A stretch of 64,000 nucleotides of DNA from Dokdonia sp. PRO95 (GCF_000355805.1 NZ_CM001837.1:2841868-2905867), one strand, 5' to 3'; numbered from the stretch's first letter, positions 49,784-60,726 are shown. A program made the numbers and translations. Notes: generated by a model not told the origin, from the letters alone.

Positions 49784-51832
49784 CTACTCTGGATATTCAA
49801 TCCTGAGGTGATAAATGTTATTAAGCTTCTTTTTAAGTACTTTCTTAATCTGCTGAATTTCTTTGAACGTAATATTTGCGTTAAGAAACTGTCCTTCATC
49901 CATTTGTTTTTTAATAATCTTTTCGACAAATGCGTCAATAAGCGTTGATGTTGGATTTTTAAGACTCTTGGAAGCAGCCTCCACACTATCTGCCATCATC
50001 AGTATCGCAGTTTCTTTACTAAAAGGTAATGGTCCTGGATATTGAAAATCTGTAATTAATGTGTCTTCATTAATTTCCTTCTCTTTAAAGTAAAAATATT
50101 GCACCGTACTAGTACCGTGATGCGTGCGTATAAAATCTATAACTCTGTCAGGTAAATTATATTTACGAGCTAGTTCAATACCATTAATCACGTGATCTAT
50201 GATAATACGCGCGCTTTCTTTTGGTGATAAATCATCGTGACTATTAATTCCTGTAGCTTGGTTTTCTGTAAAATCTGTAGGGTTTTCTATTTTCCCAATA
50301 TCGTGATAAAGTGCCCCTACCCTAACTAGCATGGCATTTGCACCTATTTCATTTGCTGCTGCCTCAGATAGATTTGCAACATTAAGACTATGGTGAAAAG
50401 TACCTGGAGCTTCATCTGCAAGGCGCTTGAGAAGTTTTGAGTTAGTATCTGATAATTCTAATAATGAAACATCACTTACCAAGCCAAAAATCTTTTCATA
50501 AATATAGATGAGGGGCTGTACAAACAATGTTGCCAGGCCAGCGAGTAAAAACATTCCGAAGTCTTCCCACTGCAGTCCCTCCATTCCACCTTCACTTATA
50601 ATATTAAATGCAAAATATGCTAGAATATAAATGAGTGTAATTTGACCAATTGATATAAAAAGATTTGCTCTTTTGTATAGCTCGGGTATTGTTAAGATAG
50701 TCACGATACCCGCAATGACTTGTAAGAAAAAATATTCAAAACTATCTGGCACAATAAACCCTAGTAATAGTATTGCAATTACATGTGTAAAAAGTCCCAA
50801 TCGAGCGTCAAAAAAGGCTTTGATAATGAGTGGTAGTATACACATAGGGACAGCATATACATACTGAGGACTCCACTTTACAACTATCGTTGTAAGAAGC
50901 ACCATCACTAGAACATTGAAAAATATAAAGGTTACTTTAGTATTATTTAAAAATACAGAAAGTCTATAAGTTCGTATAAAAAGAAGCAACATTACGAGTG
51001 CTAGCAACACTAATAAAATGTATCCAAACAGCACCCAATTATAACGCGAATCACTTATGTTTTGCGACTCATATTTGGCTTTTAGAGATAGTAATTTTTG
51101 TAAATTATCTCCTTCTACGAGCTCACCTCTTGCAATCACAATACTTCCTTTAGGCACTATATTGCGTGTTTCTGAAATCTGACTAAGCTCAATGTCGAGA
51201 GTTTCTTTAGTGAGAACTTCATCTAGAGAAACATTTGCTTCTAGCCCATCAAAATATAGCTGAAGAAATTTATTAGAATACGCTGCGTAAGCGCCATTCT
51301 CAATAATAGACGTGAGATTATCTGTTACATTATTAAGCACAGAAATTTGGTTCAACCTCATTTCAAACACTTCATTTCCTTTTTTAATGAAGATGAGACG
51401 ACTAGAATCATAGACAGGTTTGTTTTTTATAACCCCAGTTTTGTAAACTCCTTTTAGCAAATTACTCCCATATCTTCTCAATTCTGCTTTTGGAAATTGG
51501 TAATCAATACTATCAGGAAATACCTTATCAAAATTTTCATCATAAGATGCTATGATGTTGTCTACAATGTCTTGATTATAATTAAAGTACACTGCAGATT
51601 GTGATTTTACTTGACTACGCTCTTCTTCAAGTTCTGTGGCACTTTTAAGAATGGCAAAATCTTCATCTGCATATAGATTTTCATATTGCCATGGAAAACC
51701 TTTTTGAATCTCATATTGGAATTTCCCGCTTTTTGGGAAAAAATAAACAATAAACCCTGCACAAATAAAGACAAGCAAGAGCTTGTAGATGAGATCTTGA
51801 TGTTTATAAAACTTTTGTGCGGTGCTGCTCAT
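49784..51832 (-). CDS. 7TM-HD family phosphohydrolase (PgpH-like, probable cyclic-di-AMP phosphodiesterase)
   Basis: This 682-residue membrane enzyme has one N-terminal helix, an extracytoplasmic 7TMR-HDED-like region (about 40-270), a seven-helix membrane part (about 275-460) and a cytoplasmic HD domain. The HD domain has FHHSLNVANLSEAAANEIGA, VGALYHDIGKIENP and the later RTHHGTSTVQYF, giving the full set of metal-binding His/Asp residues. This is the architecture of Listeria PgpH, which hydrolyses c-di-AMP. The same role here is inferred from the family, as no diadenylate cyclase gene is in the window. The gene converges with the E1 gene and is divergent from the thiolase gene. Confidence 0.9.
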   Translation of the reverse strand: MSSTAQKFYKHQDLIYKLLLVFICAGFIVYFFPKSGKFQYEIQKGFPWQYENLYADEDFAILKSATELEEERSQVKSQSAVYFNYNQDIVDNIIASYDENFDKVFPDSIDYQFPKAELRRYGSNLLKGVYKTGVIKNKPVYDSSRLIFIKKGNEVFEMRLNQISVLNNVTDNLTSIIENGAYAAYSNKFLQLYFDGLEANVSLDEVLTKETLDIELSQISETRNIVPKGSIVIARGELVEGDNLQKLLSLKAKYESQNISDSRYNWVLFGYILLVLLALVMLLLFIRTYRLSVFLNNTKVTFIFFNVLVMVLLTTIVVKWSPQYVYAVPMCILPLIIKAFFDARLGLFTHVIAILLLGFIVPDSFEYFFLQVIAGIVTILTIPELYKRANLFISIGQITLIYILAYFAFNIISEGGMEGLQWEDFGMFLLAGLATLFVQPLIYIYEKIFGLVSDVSLLELSDTNSKLLKRLADEAPGTFHHSLNVANLSEAAANEIGANAMLVRVGALYHDIGKIENPTDFTENQATGINSHDDLSPKESARIIIDHVINGIELARKYNLPDRVIDFIRTHHGTSTVQYFYFKEKEINEDTLITDFQYPGPLPFSKETAILMMADSVEAASKSLKNPTSTLIDAFVEKIIKKQMDEGQFLNANITFKEIQQIKKVLKKKLNNIYHLRIEYPE

Positions 51833-51971
51833 AGGGTTGTCTAGTATGAAGCTAAAATACTAAATTAATATCGCATGATATACCACTTAGACCGTCGCTA
51901 TAGATTCTAAAATCTTCAAATTTTCCTTACATTCGCAAGAGAAAATTTTAGTACTTCAAACACACAAATAT

Positions 51972-53153
51972 ATGAGTAAGAACGTTGTTATAGTTGCGGC
52001 TGCGCGCACACCGATAGGGAGTTTCATGGGAGCTTTATCCTCTGTTACTGCCAGTAAACTTGGATCAATCGCTATAAAAGGTGCTTTAGATAAAATTAAC
52101 CTTGACCCAGCACTTGTAAGTGAAGTTTACATGGGTAACGTGGTACAAGCTGGTGTAGGTCAAGCACCTGCAAGACAGGCTGCGATGGGAGCAGGAATTC
52201 CTATAACGGTACCTTGTACGACAGTAAATAAAGTATGTGCTTCAGGAATGAAAGCTGTAATGATGGCTGCTCAAGCCATTGCACTAGGAGATGCAGATAT
52301 TGTAGTTGCTGGTGGGATGGAAAATATGAGTCTTATTCCTCATTATGTTCAATTACGTAATGGACATAAATTTGGACCGCAAACTATGGTAGACGGCATG
52401 CAAAAAGACGGTCTTGTAGATGCTTATGATGGTAACGCGATGGGTGTATGTGCAGATGCATGTGCAACTGAATATAAATTCTCACGTGAAGATCAAGATG
52501 CTTATGCTATCCAATCTTATAAGCGTAGTGCTGCTGCTTGGGAAGCTGGAAAGTTTGATAATGAAGTAGTACCAGTACCAGTACCACAAAGACGTGGAGA
52601 TGATGTTATCGTATCTCGCGATGAAGAATTTACAAATGTAAAAATGGAAAAAATTCCTGCTTTACGTCCAGCGTTCTCAAAAGACGGAACCGTAACTGCT
52701 GCAAATGCATCTACTATAAATGATGGTGCTGGTGCTGTAATCGTAATGAGTGAAGAAAGAGCAAAAGAGCTCAACCTTACTCCTCTTTGTACTATAAAAA
52801 GTTATGCAGATGCTGCACATGAGCCAGAGTGGTTTACTACTGCACCATCAAAAGCATTACCTAAGGCACTAGCAAAAGCAGGTGTAGCTCAGAGCGATAT
52901 TGAGTTTTTTGAGTTTAATGAAGCATTCTCTGTAGTAGGTCTAGCAAATATGAAAATATTAGGCTTAACAGACGAAAATGTAAATGTAAATGGAGGAGCA
53001 GTATCTTTAGGACATCCATTAGGATGTAGCGGAGTGCGTATTCTTATTACACTTATGAATGTATTGAAGCAAAATGACGCAACACTAGGTGCTGCCGCAA
53101 TTTGTAACGGTGGTGGAGGTGCATCTGCTATGGTAATAGAAAATCATAAATAA
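51972..53153 (+). CDS. Acetyl-CoA C-acetyltransferase (thiolase)
   Basis: This 393-residue thiolase condenses two acetyl-CoA to acetoacetyl-CoA, or cleaves 3-ketoacyl-CoA. The active-site Cys is C89 in VNKVCASGMKA. The C-terminal catalytic blocks are FFEFNEAFSVVGLANMK, NVNGGAVSLGHPLGCSGVRI and the second Cys in AAICNGGGGASAMVIE. The length is typical of the biosynthetic AtoB/PhaA type, though degradative FadA-type activity cannot be excluded. The next gene, an NlpC/P60 peptidase, begins 15 bases after the stop and is probably cotranscribed, although no functional link is evident. Confidence 0.93.
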   Translation: MSKNVVIVAAARTPIGSFMGALSSVTASKLGSIAIKGALDKINLDPALVSEVYMGNVVQAGVGQAPARQAAMGAGIPITVPCTTVNKVCASGMKAVMMAAQAIALGDADIVVAGGMENMSLIPHYVQLRNGHKFGPQTMVDGMQKDGLVDAYDGNAMGVCADACATEYKFSREDQDAYAIQSYKRSAAAWEAGKFDNEVVPVPVPQRRGDDVIVSRDEEFTNVKMEKIPALRPAFSKDGTVTAANASTINDGAGAVIVMSEERAKELNLTPLCTIKSYADAAHEPEWFTTAPSKALPKALAKAGVAQSDIEFFEFNEAFSVVGLANMKILGLTDENVNVNGGAVSLGHPLGCSGVRILITLMNVLKQNDATLGAAAICNGGGGASAMVIENHK

Positions 53154-53168
53154 GAATAGTTATACCCT

Positions 53169-53918
53169 ATGCGATACGGTATTTGCCAGCTTAGTATAGT
53201 CCCTATGCGCGCCGAACCTTCAGATCCTAGCGAACTTGTAAACCAAGTTCTATATGGTGAACATTTTAAGGTTGTGGAGCAACGCAAGCAATGGAGCCGT
53301 ATTAAACTTTCTCATGACAAATATGAGGGATGGATTGATAATAAGCAATACATAGAGATTAGTGAAGAGGAGTACGCTTTCGCGAAAGCACAACAAGCAA
53401 CACTAACCACTGATCCTGTACAATTTATTACAACAGAACATAATCAACTACTCACGGTAGTATTAGGTTCTTCTGTTGAAAATATTGCGCTTCTTAAAGA
53501 TTCTTATGATGGTAATAGTCACACTGGAAAAACCTCCAGAACGCAGCTTGTGGAAACAGCACTACTCTATCTGAAAACTCCGTATTTATGGGGTGGTAGG
53601 ACAACCTTTGGTATAGATTGTAGTGGTTTTACTCAAATGGTATATCGACTTAATGGCTTCGTCCTAAAAAGAGATGCTTCACAGCAAGCAACACAAGGTG
53701 AGGCATTAAGTTTTATAGAGGAAAGTGAACCTGGTGATCTAGCCTTTTTTGACAATGCCGAGGGATTAATTACCCATGTAGGAATTATCATGGAAGATAA
53801 TTATATCATACATGCTCATGGAGAAGTGAGAATTGATCGATTAGATCATTCTGGTATTTATAATGTTCATAAGGGTATACACACTCACAAATTGAGAGTC
53901 ATTAAGAAAATTATCTAG
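53169..53918 (+). CDS. NlpC/P60 (C40) cell-wall peptidase with an SH3-like domain
   Basis: This 249-residue protein has an N-terminal SH3-like region (MRYGICQLSIVPMRAEPSDP, then VLYGEHFKVVEQRKQWSRIKL). A C-terminal NlpC/P60 domain follows, with the Cys-His-His triad: DCSGF (C151), GLITHVGIIM and IIHAHGEVRID. Such enzymes cut the gamma-D-glutamyl-diamino acid bond in peptidoglycan stem peptides. There is no obvious signal peptide, so it may act on recycled muropeptides in the cytoplasm or leave by another route. A palindrome copy (53375-53390) encodes AFAKA in the linker. It ends at a bidirectional terminator shared with the TPR gene. Confidence 0.9.
   Translation: MRYGICQLSIVPMRAEPSDPSELVNQVLYGEHFKVVEQRKQWSRIKLSHDKYEGWIDNKQYIEISEEEYAFAKAQQATLTTDPVQFITTEHNQLLTVVLGSSVENIALLKDSYDGNSHTGKTSRTQLVETALLYLKTPYLWGGRTTFGIDCSGFTQMVYRLNGFVLKRDASQQATQGEALSFIEESEPGDLAFFDNAEGLITHVGIIMEDNYIIHAHGEVRIDRLDHSGIYNVHKGIHTHKLRVIKKII
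53375..53390. repeat. Dispersed palindrome, copy 16 (CGCTTTCGCGAAAGCA)
   Basis: Inside the NlpC/P60 gene, in the linker between SH3 and catalytic domains, read as YAFAKAQ. Confidence 0.93.
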
Positions 53919-53941
53919 ATAAGATTAATACTATCTAACAA

Positions 53942-53971
53942 AAAAAAGCCACTCAAATGAGTGGCTTTTTT
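53942..53971. terminator. Bidirectional terminator between the NlpC/P60 and TPR genes
   Basis: A perfect 13-base-pair stem AAAAAAGCCACTC (53942-53954), loop AAAT, then GAGTGGCTTTTTT (53959-53971). A and T arms allow it to serve both convergent genes. Confidence 0.93.
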
Positions 53972-53992
53972 GTATTATAAAAGATGGAAGAC

Positions 53993-55249
53993 TTAGTTTC
54001 CTCCTTCTAGTTTTTCAATGTTTGCTTTCATTGCATCTGCCTTAGATGTTTCACCTAGTTGCTCATAGATTCCGTAAAGAGATCTTGCTACATCAAGGTA
54101 ATCAGGCTTTGCTGCTAATGCTTTTTCTAAGTAAGGAACAGCATTCTTGTAAACATCCTGACGTTTAAGTTTTAAAGCATCATACTTGTCATAGTCTGCT
54201 TTTGAAGTTCCTAAACTGTTCATCTCATCCACAATTGCACGCTCATCAGATAAGATAAGAACAGCAATGTTATTATAAGCTGCAGCATATGTAGGATCAA
54301 GCTCAACAGCCTTCATGTAATATTCCTTTGCCTTTTCCTTATTTCCTTGCTGATCAGAACTTACACCTAAGTTATATAGTAACTCTGGATTGTTTGGGTC
54401 TTTCTCAAGAACCTTAGCAATTACTTCTTGATACTTATCCATTTTCTTCATCTTAAGGTAGATATCTGCCTCAGAACGTAATAATAAGATGTCATCTGGA
54501 TTCTCTTTACGAGCATCTGCCATTGCAGCAAGTGCCTTTTCATTTTCATTCTTAGAGATATAGATAAGCGCAATATTTTTTGCTATTTCTGCACTTTTAG
54601 AATCTCCTAACTGCTCTTCTGGTTTTACGTGTGTTTTTGCAAGTACCTGAAGATCTCTTTCTTGTTTGCTTGGAAAATTTTCAACCTCGCTTGTCTCAAC
54701 ATTAGTTGCTACATAAGATACTTCTCTTCCTTGAAAACCTAAGTTTTTAAGTTGCTCATAATAACCTAATGCAGTATCATAATCTTTACCGTTGATTGCA
54801 TTTGATGCAGCAAAGTATAAGTAAACTGTATCTTTTTTACTTAGGTTGTATGCTTTTTCAAGTTTTGTTGCTGCGCTGGCATAATCTTGACCGTTTTGAT
54901 CTGCTACAGCACCATTGATATAAGCATTTGTAACATTTGCAAGACCTGCTTCTGCTTCTTTACTGTACTTAGTATCTCGTAAATCTCCAAAAGCCATTGC
55001 TGCTTTCTCAAGATCTGCTGGATCTTGATTATCTACTCCTAAATATGCTTGAGCCTTAAGAAGCATAAACTTCTCTTTTGTTTTCTCATCCATATTAGCT
55101 GTTAGAGCTTCGGCAGCTCCTAGTAGCGTTTTTGCCTGAGTATAGCTACCAGACTTAATTGCCTTCTCTATAGCTTTTACTTCCTTTTTCTGTGCAAATG
55201 CCATCGATGTTGCGGCAAGTGCTATTGCTAAAAATAGTTTACTTTTCAT
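53993..55249 (-). CDS. Exported tetratricopeptide-repeat protein
   Basis: This 418-residue protein has a cleavable signal peptide (MKSKLFLAIALAATSMAFAQ) and TPR-type helical repeats throughout. The clearest are near the C-terminal half: LLYNLGVSSDQQGNKEKAKE, then YYMKAVELDPTYAAAYNNIAV, and later YLEKALAAKPDYLDVARSLY. TPR arrays act as protein-binding scaffolds, and Bacteroidota encode many periplasmic ones of unknown partner. It is a single gene between gyrA (upstream on the same strand) and the convergent NlpC/P60 gene. A perfect -7 element (55278-55285) lies between it and gyrA, so it is probably a separate transcript. Confidence 0.85.
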   Translation of the reverse strand: MKSKLFLAIALAATSMAFAQKKEVKAIEKAIKSGSYTQAKTLLGAAEALTANMDEKTKEKFMLLKAQAYLGVDNQDPADLEKAAMAFGDLRDTKYSKEAEAGLANVTNAYINGAVADQNGQDYASAATKLEKAYNLSKKDTVYLYFAASNAINGKDYDTALGYYEQLKNLGFQGREVSYVATNVETSEVENFPSKQERDLQVLAKTHVKPEEQLGDSKSAEIAKNIALIYISKNENEKALAAMADARKENPDDILLLRSEADIYLKMKKMDKYQEVIAKVLEKDPNNPELLYNLGVSSDQQGNKEKAKEYYMKAVELDPTYAAAYNNIAVLILSDERAIVDEMNSLGTSKADYDKYDALKLKRQDVYKNAVPYLEKALAAKPDYLDVARSLYGIYEQLGETSKADAMKANIEKLEGGN

Positions 55250-55277
55250 TGTAATGGTTTAATTAATATAAGGGTTT

Positions 55278-55285
55278 CAAAATTA
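55278..55285 (-). promoter_or_regulatory. Candidate -7 element (TAATTTTG) of the TPR gene
   Basis: The minus strand reads TAATTTTG, 29 bases before the ATG at 55249 and downstream of the gyrA stop. The -33 position lacks TTG at the usual spacing. Confidence 0.4.
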
Positions 55286-55311
55286 CTCTTTTTTTCTCAA
55301 CCCTTATGTTT

Positions 55312-57858
55312 CTATTCTTCTTCTTCAGAAGAGTTTTCGTTTTGGGTTGTTTCTGAAGCAGTTGTCCCTCCTTCTACCGGAGTTCCATCTACTGTGTCAT
55401 CTTCATCATCTATATCGTCCTCATCACTTTTTACTTTCGCGACAGCGGCAATAGAATCGTTTCCTTTAAGGTTGATAAGTCGTACTCCTTGTGTTGCACG
55501 CCCCATAACTCTTAGTGAAGCTACTTCCATTCTTATAGCGATACCTGACTTATTGATAATCATAAGATCATCTGCATCAGTAACGTTTTTAATAGATACT
55601 AGTTCTCCAGTCTTTTCGGTAACAGAGATTGTTTTTACTCCTTTACCTCCACGGTTTGTAATTCTGTAATCTTCAAGACTACTACGCTTACCATACCCTT
55701 TTTCTGAAACAACTAGGATATTACTTTCTGTATCGTTTACAGACACCATTCCTACTACTTCATCTTCATCATTAGCAAGAGTTATGCCACGAACACCAGA
55801 GGCGTTTCTTCCCATAGGTCTTGTCTTACTTTCCTCAAAGCGTATTGCCTTACCAGATTTAAGCGCAAGCATCACTTGACTCTCTCCCGTTGTAAGCTTT
55901 GCAGATAGTAGCTCATCATTGTCCTTAATAGTAATCGCGTTGATACCATTAGTACGAGGACGTGAGTATTGCTCTAGCGCTGTTTTCTTTACTTGTCCTT
56001 TTTTGGTCGCCATAATGATGTAGTGATTATTTATATAATCTTCATCTTTAAGGTCTCCTGTACATACAAATGCTTTTACCTCGTCATCTTGCTCAATATT
56101 AATAAGGTTCTGGATAGCTCTACCTTTTGAAGTCTTACTTCCTTCTGGTATTTCAAATACACGCATCCAGAAACATTTACCCTTTTGTGTAAAGAATAGC
56201 ATATACTGGTGGTTAGTACCCACAAATAGATGCTCTAAGAAATCTTCATTACGAGTGGTAGATGCTTTTGTACCTACTCCTCCTCTATTTTGAGTTTTGT
56301 ATTCTGTAAGTGATGTACGTTTTATGTAACCAGCATTTGAGATAGTAATCACTACCTTTTTATCTGGAATAAGATCTGTGATGCTTACATCACCTCCTGC
56401 ATACTCTATAATAGAGCGACGCTCATCTCCATACTTATCTTTTATTTCTTGAAGCTCTTCTCTAATAATAGACATACGACGCTCCTTCTTTGCAAGGATA
56501 TCTTTTAAGTCTTCTATAGTCTTCATTATCTCTTCGTACTCACTACGTAGTTTGTCTTGCTCCAGACCTGTAAGCTGGCGTAAACGCATCTCTACGATAG
56601 CCTTTGCTTGAATCTCTGAGAGTTTAAAACGCTCTATTAAGTTTTGTCTCGCCTCATCACCATTTGCACTTGCGCGTATGATGGCAATTACTTCATCTAT
56701 ATTATCTGAAGCAATGATAAGACCTTCTAGTATGTGGGCACGAGCTTCTGCTTTTTTAAGCTCAAACTCTGTTCTTCTCACTACAACCTCGTGGCGGTGT
56801 TCAACAAAGTGGTGTATCATATCCTTAAGATTTAACATCTCAGGACGCCCGTTTACAAGAGCAATGTTATTTACACTAAATGATGATTGTAGTGCCGTGT
56901 ACTTATATAACTTGTTAAGTACGATATTTGGGATAGCATCACGTTTTATAACATAAACGATACGCATACCATTACGGTCTGACTCGTCACGTATTGCAGA
57001 TATACCCTCGATCTTCTTATCGTTGATCATATCGGCCGTTTTCTTAATCATATCAGCCTTATTGACTTGATATGGTATTTCGGTCACAATGATACACTCT
57101 CTACCTTTTACTTCTTCAAACTCTGCCTTTGCGCGCATTACAACACGACCACGCCCTGTTTTAAAAGCCTCACGTACTCCGTCATAACCATAAATCGTTC
57201 CTCCGGTAGGAAAATCTGGAGCCTTTACGTGCTCCATAAGTTCATCTATAGTAACGTCATTATTATCTATGTAAGCGTGTATACCGTCTACAACCTCAGA
57301 AAGGTTGTGTGGTGGCATATTAGTCGCCATACCCACAGCAATACCAGATGCACCATTTATAAGTAACCCTGGTACACGTGTAGGTAATACGGTAGGTTCT
57401 TTAAGTGTATCATCAAAGTTAAGTTGGTGATCTACTGTGTCTTTTTCAATATCTGCAAGCATATCTTCAGATATCTTGCGCATTCTAGCCTCGGTATAAC
57501 GCATTGCTGCTGGGCTATCACCATCTACAGACCCAAAGTTACCTTGACCATCTACAAGCATATAACGTAAACTCCACTCTTGAGCCATACGCACCATTGC
57601 ATCATATACAGAGGTGTCGCCGTGTGGGTGATACTTACCTAGTACCTCTCCTACTATTCTTGCAGATTTTTTGTGAGCACCACTCGCTCGTATTCCTAAC
57701 TCATGCATTCCGTAAAGAACACGACGGTGTACTGGTTTGAGACCATCACGTACGTCAGGTAGTGCACGTGATACGATAACTGACATCGAGTAATCGATGT
57801 AAGCAGATTTCATTTCATCTTCAATATTAATCGAGATCAGCTTTTCTCCTTCAGCCAT
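55312..57858 (-). CDS. gyrA: DNA gyrase subunit A
   Basis: This 848-residue type II topoisomerase subunit cuts and religates DNA during negative supercoiling. The catalytic Tyr is Y121 in [10 protein letters not shown]. The quinolone region reads [15 protein letters not shown], with Thr82, Ser83 and Asp86 at the positions of E. coli Ser83, Ala84 and Asp87. The C-terminal pinwheel follows, with a GyrA-box-like sequence in [14 protein letters not shown] (the Q..GG.G pattern of gyrase). A very acidic tail ([12 protein letters not shown]...NSSEEEE) ends the protein. A decayed palindrome (55432-55447) lies just before the tail. A perfect palindrome lies upstream, between gyrA and the divergent clpC. 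Confidence 0.97.
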   Translation of the reverse strand: MAEGEKLISINIEDEMKSAYIDYSMSVIVSRALPDVRDGLKPVHRRVLYGMHELGIRASGAHKKSARIVGEVLGKYHPHGDTSVYDAMVRMAQEWSLRYMLVDGQGNFGSVDGDSPAAMRYTEARMRKISEDMLADIEKDTVDHQLNFDDTLKEPTVLPTRVPGLLINGASGIAVGMATNMPPHNLSEVVDGIHAYIDNNDVTIDELMEHVKAPDFPTGGTIYGYDGVREAFKTGRGRVVMRAKAEFEEVKGRECIIVTEIPYQVNKADMIKKTADMINDKKIEGISAIRDESDRNGMRIVYVIKRDAIPNIVLNKLYKYTALQSSFSVNNIALVNGRPEMLNLKDMIHHFVEHRHEVVVRRTEFELKKAEARAHILEGLIIASDNIDEVIAIIRASANGDEARQNLIERFKLSEIQAKAIVEMRLRQLTGLEQDKLRSEYEEIMKTIEDLKDILAKKERRMSIIREELQEIKDKYGDERRSIIEYAGGDVSITDLIPDKKVVITISNAGYIKRTSLTEYKTQNRGGVGTKASTTRNEDFLEHLFVGTNHQYMLFFTQKGKCFWMRVFEIPEGSKTSKGRAIQNLINIEQDDEVKAFVCTGDLKDEDYINNHYIIMATKKGQVKKTALEQYSRPRTNGINAITIKDNDELLSAKLTTGESQVMLALKSGKAIRFEESKTRPMGRNASGVRGITLANDEDEVVGMVSVNDTESNILVVSEKGYGKRSSLEDYRITNRGGKGVKTISVTEKTGELVSIKNVTDADDLMIINKSGIAIRMEVASLRVMGRATQGVRLINLKGNDSIAAVAKVKSDEDDIDDEDDTVDGTPVEGGTTASETTQNENSSEEEE

Positions 57859-57935
57859 ATATAAATTGATTAGATTTTATGTCAAATTTTTACTAGCTAG
57901 CAATGTAGTGATTTTGGAGGGTTTTTATGGGGGTA

Positions 57936-57951
57936 CGCTTTCGCGAAAGCG
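57936..57951. repeat. Dispersed palindrome, copy 17 (perfect), between gyrA and clpC
   Basis: A perfect 16-mer in the divergent promoter region, about 78 bases upstream of gyrA and 159 bases before the clpC ATG. Confidence 0.95.
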
Positions 57952-58109
57952 CACTTTTTATCAACAAATTTTAACAAAGTCTCTTAATAACTACCCAAAA
58001 GCCTTAAAGGCAAATTGTCAGGTATTTTTGGTAATTTGGACTAATGACTTTAAGCGGAATGATTTTTGAACCAGTTTGCTTAAATTTACCTAAGAAAGAG
58101 AAGATAGAT

Positions 58110-60662
58110 ATGGACGATAATTTTTCACCAAGAGTAAAAGATGTGATTGCTTATAGTAAAGAGGAGGCCTTAAGATTAGGTCATGACTTTATAGGTACAG
58201 AGCACTTACTTCTTGGTTTGTTAAGAGACGGAAGCGGTAAAGCAATCGATATTTTAGGAGCTTTAAATATAGACTTAGAGCACTTGAGACGCAAGGTTGA
58301 GATACTAAGCCCAGCAAACCCCAACTTGAACTTACAGAGTAATGATAAGAAGAACTTACATCTTACTCGCCAGGCAGAGCGAGCACTCAAGACCACATTC
58401 TTAGAAGCAAAGCTCTTTCAAAGTTCATCAATAAATACGGCTCATTTATTATTATGTGTTTTACGTAATGAAAATGATCCTACCACAAAACTGCTCAATC
58501 GACTTAAAGTAGATTATGACAGTGTAAAAGACCAATTTAAACTAATGATGGCAAACGAAAGCGATGAATATATAGAGCCTATTAAATCAGAATCATTTAG
58601 TGATGATGCCGATAATAGCGATGAAGGATCAAAAGAAAATCCTTTTAATAGCCCTACCACGCCTAAAGGAGGAAAGAAAAGTAAAACTCCGGTTCTAGAT
58701 AACTTTGGACGTGATCTTACTGCAATGGCAGACGAGGGTAAACTAGATCCTGTAGTAGGCCGTAGCAAGGAGATTGAGCGTGTATCTCAGATATTGAGTA
58801 GACGTAAGAAAAACAACCCTCTCCTTATTGGTGAGCCTGGAGTAGGTAAATCTGCCATAGCAGAAGGACTTGCTCTACGTATTGTACAACGTAAGGTATC
58901 TCGTATCCTTTTTGACAAGCGTGTGGTTACTCTTGATCTTGCTAGCCTTGTAGCTGGAACAAAATATAGAGGCCAGTTTGAAGAGCGTATGAAAGCTGTG
59001 ATGAACGAGCTTGAAAAGAATGATGATATTATCTTATTTATAGATGAGATACATACTATTGTAGGAGCTGGAGGAGCAACGGGATCTCTTGATGCTTCAA
59101 ATATGTTTAAACCTGCTCTCGCTCGAGGCGAAATACAATGTGTAGGTGCAACAACGCTTGATGAATTCCGCCAGCATATTGAGAAAGATGGTGCTTTAGA
59201 GCGACGTTTTCAAAAAGTAATTGTAGAACCTACGTCTGTAGAAGAAACAATTGAGATATTACAAAATATTAAAGGTAAGTATGAAGAGCACCATAATGTC
59301 TCATATACAGATGAGGCACTTGAAGCGTGTGTAAAACTTACTAATAGATATATGACCGATAGATTTCTTCCAGATAAGGCTATAGATGCTCTAGACGAAG
59401 CAGGATCTCGCGTGCATATTACTAATATTGATGTTCCTAAAAAGATTTTAGAATTAGAAAATAAGCTAGAAGAGGTAAGAGAACTCAAAACCTCTGTGGT
59501 AAAGAAGCAGAAATATGAAGAGGCTGCAAAGCTGCGCGATGATGAGAAAACCTTAGAAAAGGAACTTGCAATCGCTCAAGAGCGATGGGAAGAAGACGCA
59601 AAACTTCACAAAGAAGAAGTGTCTGAAGAAAATGTTGCAGATGTAGTAAGTATGATGACAGGAATCCCTGTTAACCGTATTGCACAAACAGAAAGCAACA
59701 AACTTGCAGAACTACCAGCAACAATAAAAGAAAACGTAATAGGTCAAGATGAGGCGGTTGCAAAGGTTGCAAAAGCAATACAACGTAACAGAGCTGGATT
59801 AAAAGATCCTAACAAACCTATTGGTTCATTTATATTCTTAGGTCAGACTGGTGTAGGAAAAACGCAACTTGCAAAGGTTCTTGCAAAAGAGCTTTTTGAT
59901 AATCAAGATGCACTCATCCGTATTGATATGAGTGAGTATATGGAGAAGTTTTCTATCTCAAGGCTTGTAGGAGCGCCTCCTGGATACGTAGGATACGAAG
60001 AAGGTGGTCAACTCACAGAAAAAGTAAGACGTAAGCCTTACTCTGTGGTTTTACTAGATGAGATAGAAAAAGCGCATCCAGATGTATTTAATATGTTACT
60101 GCAAGTGTTAGATGATGGTTTCTTAACAGATTCTCTAGGCCGTAAGATAGATTTTAGAAATACTATTATCATAATGACCTCAAATATCGGGGCAAGGAAG
60201 CTTAAAGACTTTGGTCAAGGTGTTGGATTTGGTACTGCTTCACGTAAAACGCAAGCAGATGATAATGCAAGAAGTATTATACAGAATGCCCTTAAAAAGG
60301 CATTTGCACCTGAGTTTTTAAATCGTGTTGATGACGTAGTAGTATTTAATGCATTAGAGCGTGAGGATATCCATAAGATTATCGATATCGAACTTGCAAA
60401 ACTATATACTAGAATTAAAGGTCTAGGATATGATTTAACACTTAGTGAAAAAGCAAAAGATTATATAAGTGATAAAGGTTTTGATAAGGAATATGGGGCA
60501 CGACCACTTAAAAGAGCTATTCAAAAATATATAGAAGATGCACTAGCCGAGGAGATAATTAATTCTCAATTAAAAGAAGGTGATGGCATATTTATGGATT
60601 TTGATGAGAAGAAAGACGAACTTATAATCGATATCAAAAAGGCAACCCCTACAGAGTCGTAG
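58110..60662 (+). CDS. clpC: ATP-dependent Clp protease ATPase subunit ClpC
   Basis: This 850-residue Hsp100 unfoldase feeds proteins to ClpP and dissolves aggregates. The N-domain starts [20 protein letters not shown]. The frame is open 22 codons further upstream, but that extension (from 58044) is not like ClpC, so I use the ATG at 58110. D1 has Walker [10 protein letters not shown] and Walker [15 protein letters not shown]-like coiled segment ([20 protein letters not shown]) follows at about residues 455-490, as in ClpC. D2 has GQTGVGKTQ and [16 protein letters not shown]. It is divergent from gyrA with its own terminator. Confidence 0.95.
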   Translation: MDDNFSPRVKDVIAYSKEEALRLGHDFIGTEHLLLGLLRDGSGKAIDILGALNIDLEHLRRKVEILSPANPNLNLQSNDKKNLHLTRQAERALKTTFLEAKLFQSSSINTAHLLLCVLRNENDPTTKLLNRLKVDYDSVKDQFKLMMANESDEYIEPIKSESFSDDADNSDEGSKENPFNSPTTPKGGKKSKTPVLDNFGRDLTAMADEGKLDPVVGRSKEIERVSQILSRRKKNNPLLIGEPGVGKSAIAEGLALRIVQRKVSRILFDKRVVTLDLASLVAGTKYRGQFEERMKAVMNELEKNDDIILFIDEIHTIVGAGGATGSLDASNMFKPALARGEIQCVGATTLDEFRQHIEKDGALERRFQKVIVEPTSVEETIEILQNIKGKYEEHHNVSYTDEALEACVKLTNRYMTDRFLPDKAIDALDEAGSRVHITNIDVPKKILELENKLEEVRELKTSVVKKQKYEEAAKLRDDEKTLEKELAIAQERWEEDAKLHKEEVSEENVADVVSMMTGIPVNRIAQTESNKLAELPATIKENVIGQDEAVAKVAKAIQRNRAGLKDPNKPIGSFIFLGQTGVGKTQLAKVLAKELFDNQDALIRIDMSEYMEKFSISRLVGAPPGYVGYEEGGQLTEKVRRKPYSVVLLDEIEKAHPDVFNMLLQVLDDGFLTDSLGRKIDFRNTIIIMTSNIGARKLKDFGQGVGFGTASRKTQADDNARSIIQNALKKAFAPEFLNRVDDVVVFNALEREDIHKIIDIELAKLYTRIKGLGYDLTLSEKAKDYISDKGFDKEYGARPLKRAIQKYIEDALAEEIINSQLKEGDGIFMDFDEKKDELIIDIKKATPTES

Positions 60663-60687
60663 GTAACGCTAAGGGTTTATAATTATT

Positions 60688-60726
60688 TCCCCGAAAGGTC
60701 TAACTGACTTTTCGGGGATTTTTTAT
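60688..60726 (+). terminator. Rho-independent terminator of clpC
   Basis: A 13-base-pair stem (60688-60700 with 60706-60718, one G-T pair), 5-base loop TAACT, and a long T run to about 60726. Confidence 0.9.

Noticed and set aside
55432-55447. The gyrA-internal TTTCGCGACA as an exact palindrome copy
   Set aside because: It breaks the core at one position and is counted only as a decayed copy.
58044-58109. N-terminal 22-residue extension of ClpC
   Set aside because: The extension is unlike ClpC, and the ATG at 58110 gives the standard beginning [11 protein letters not shown].
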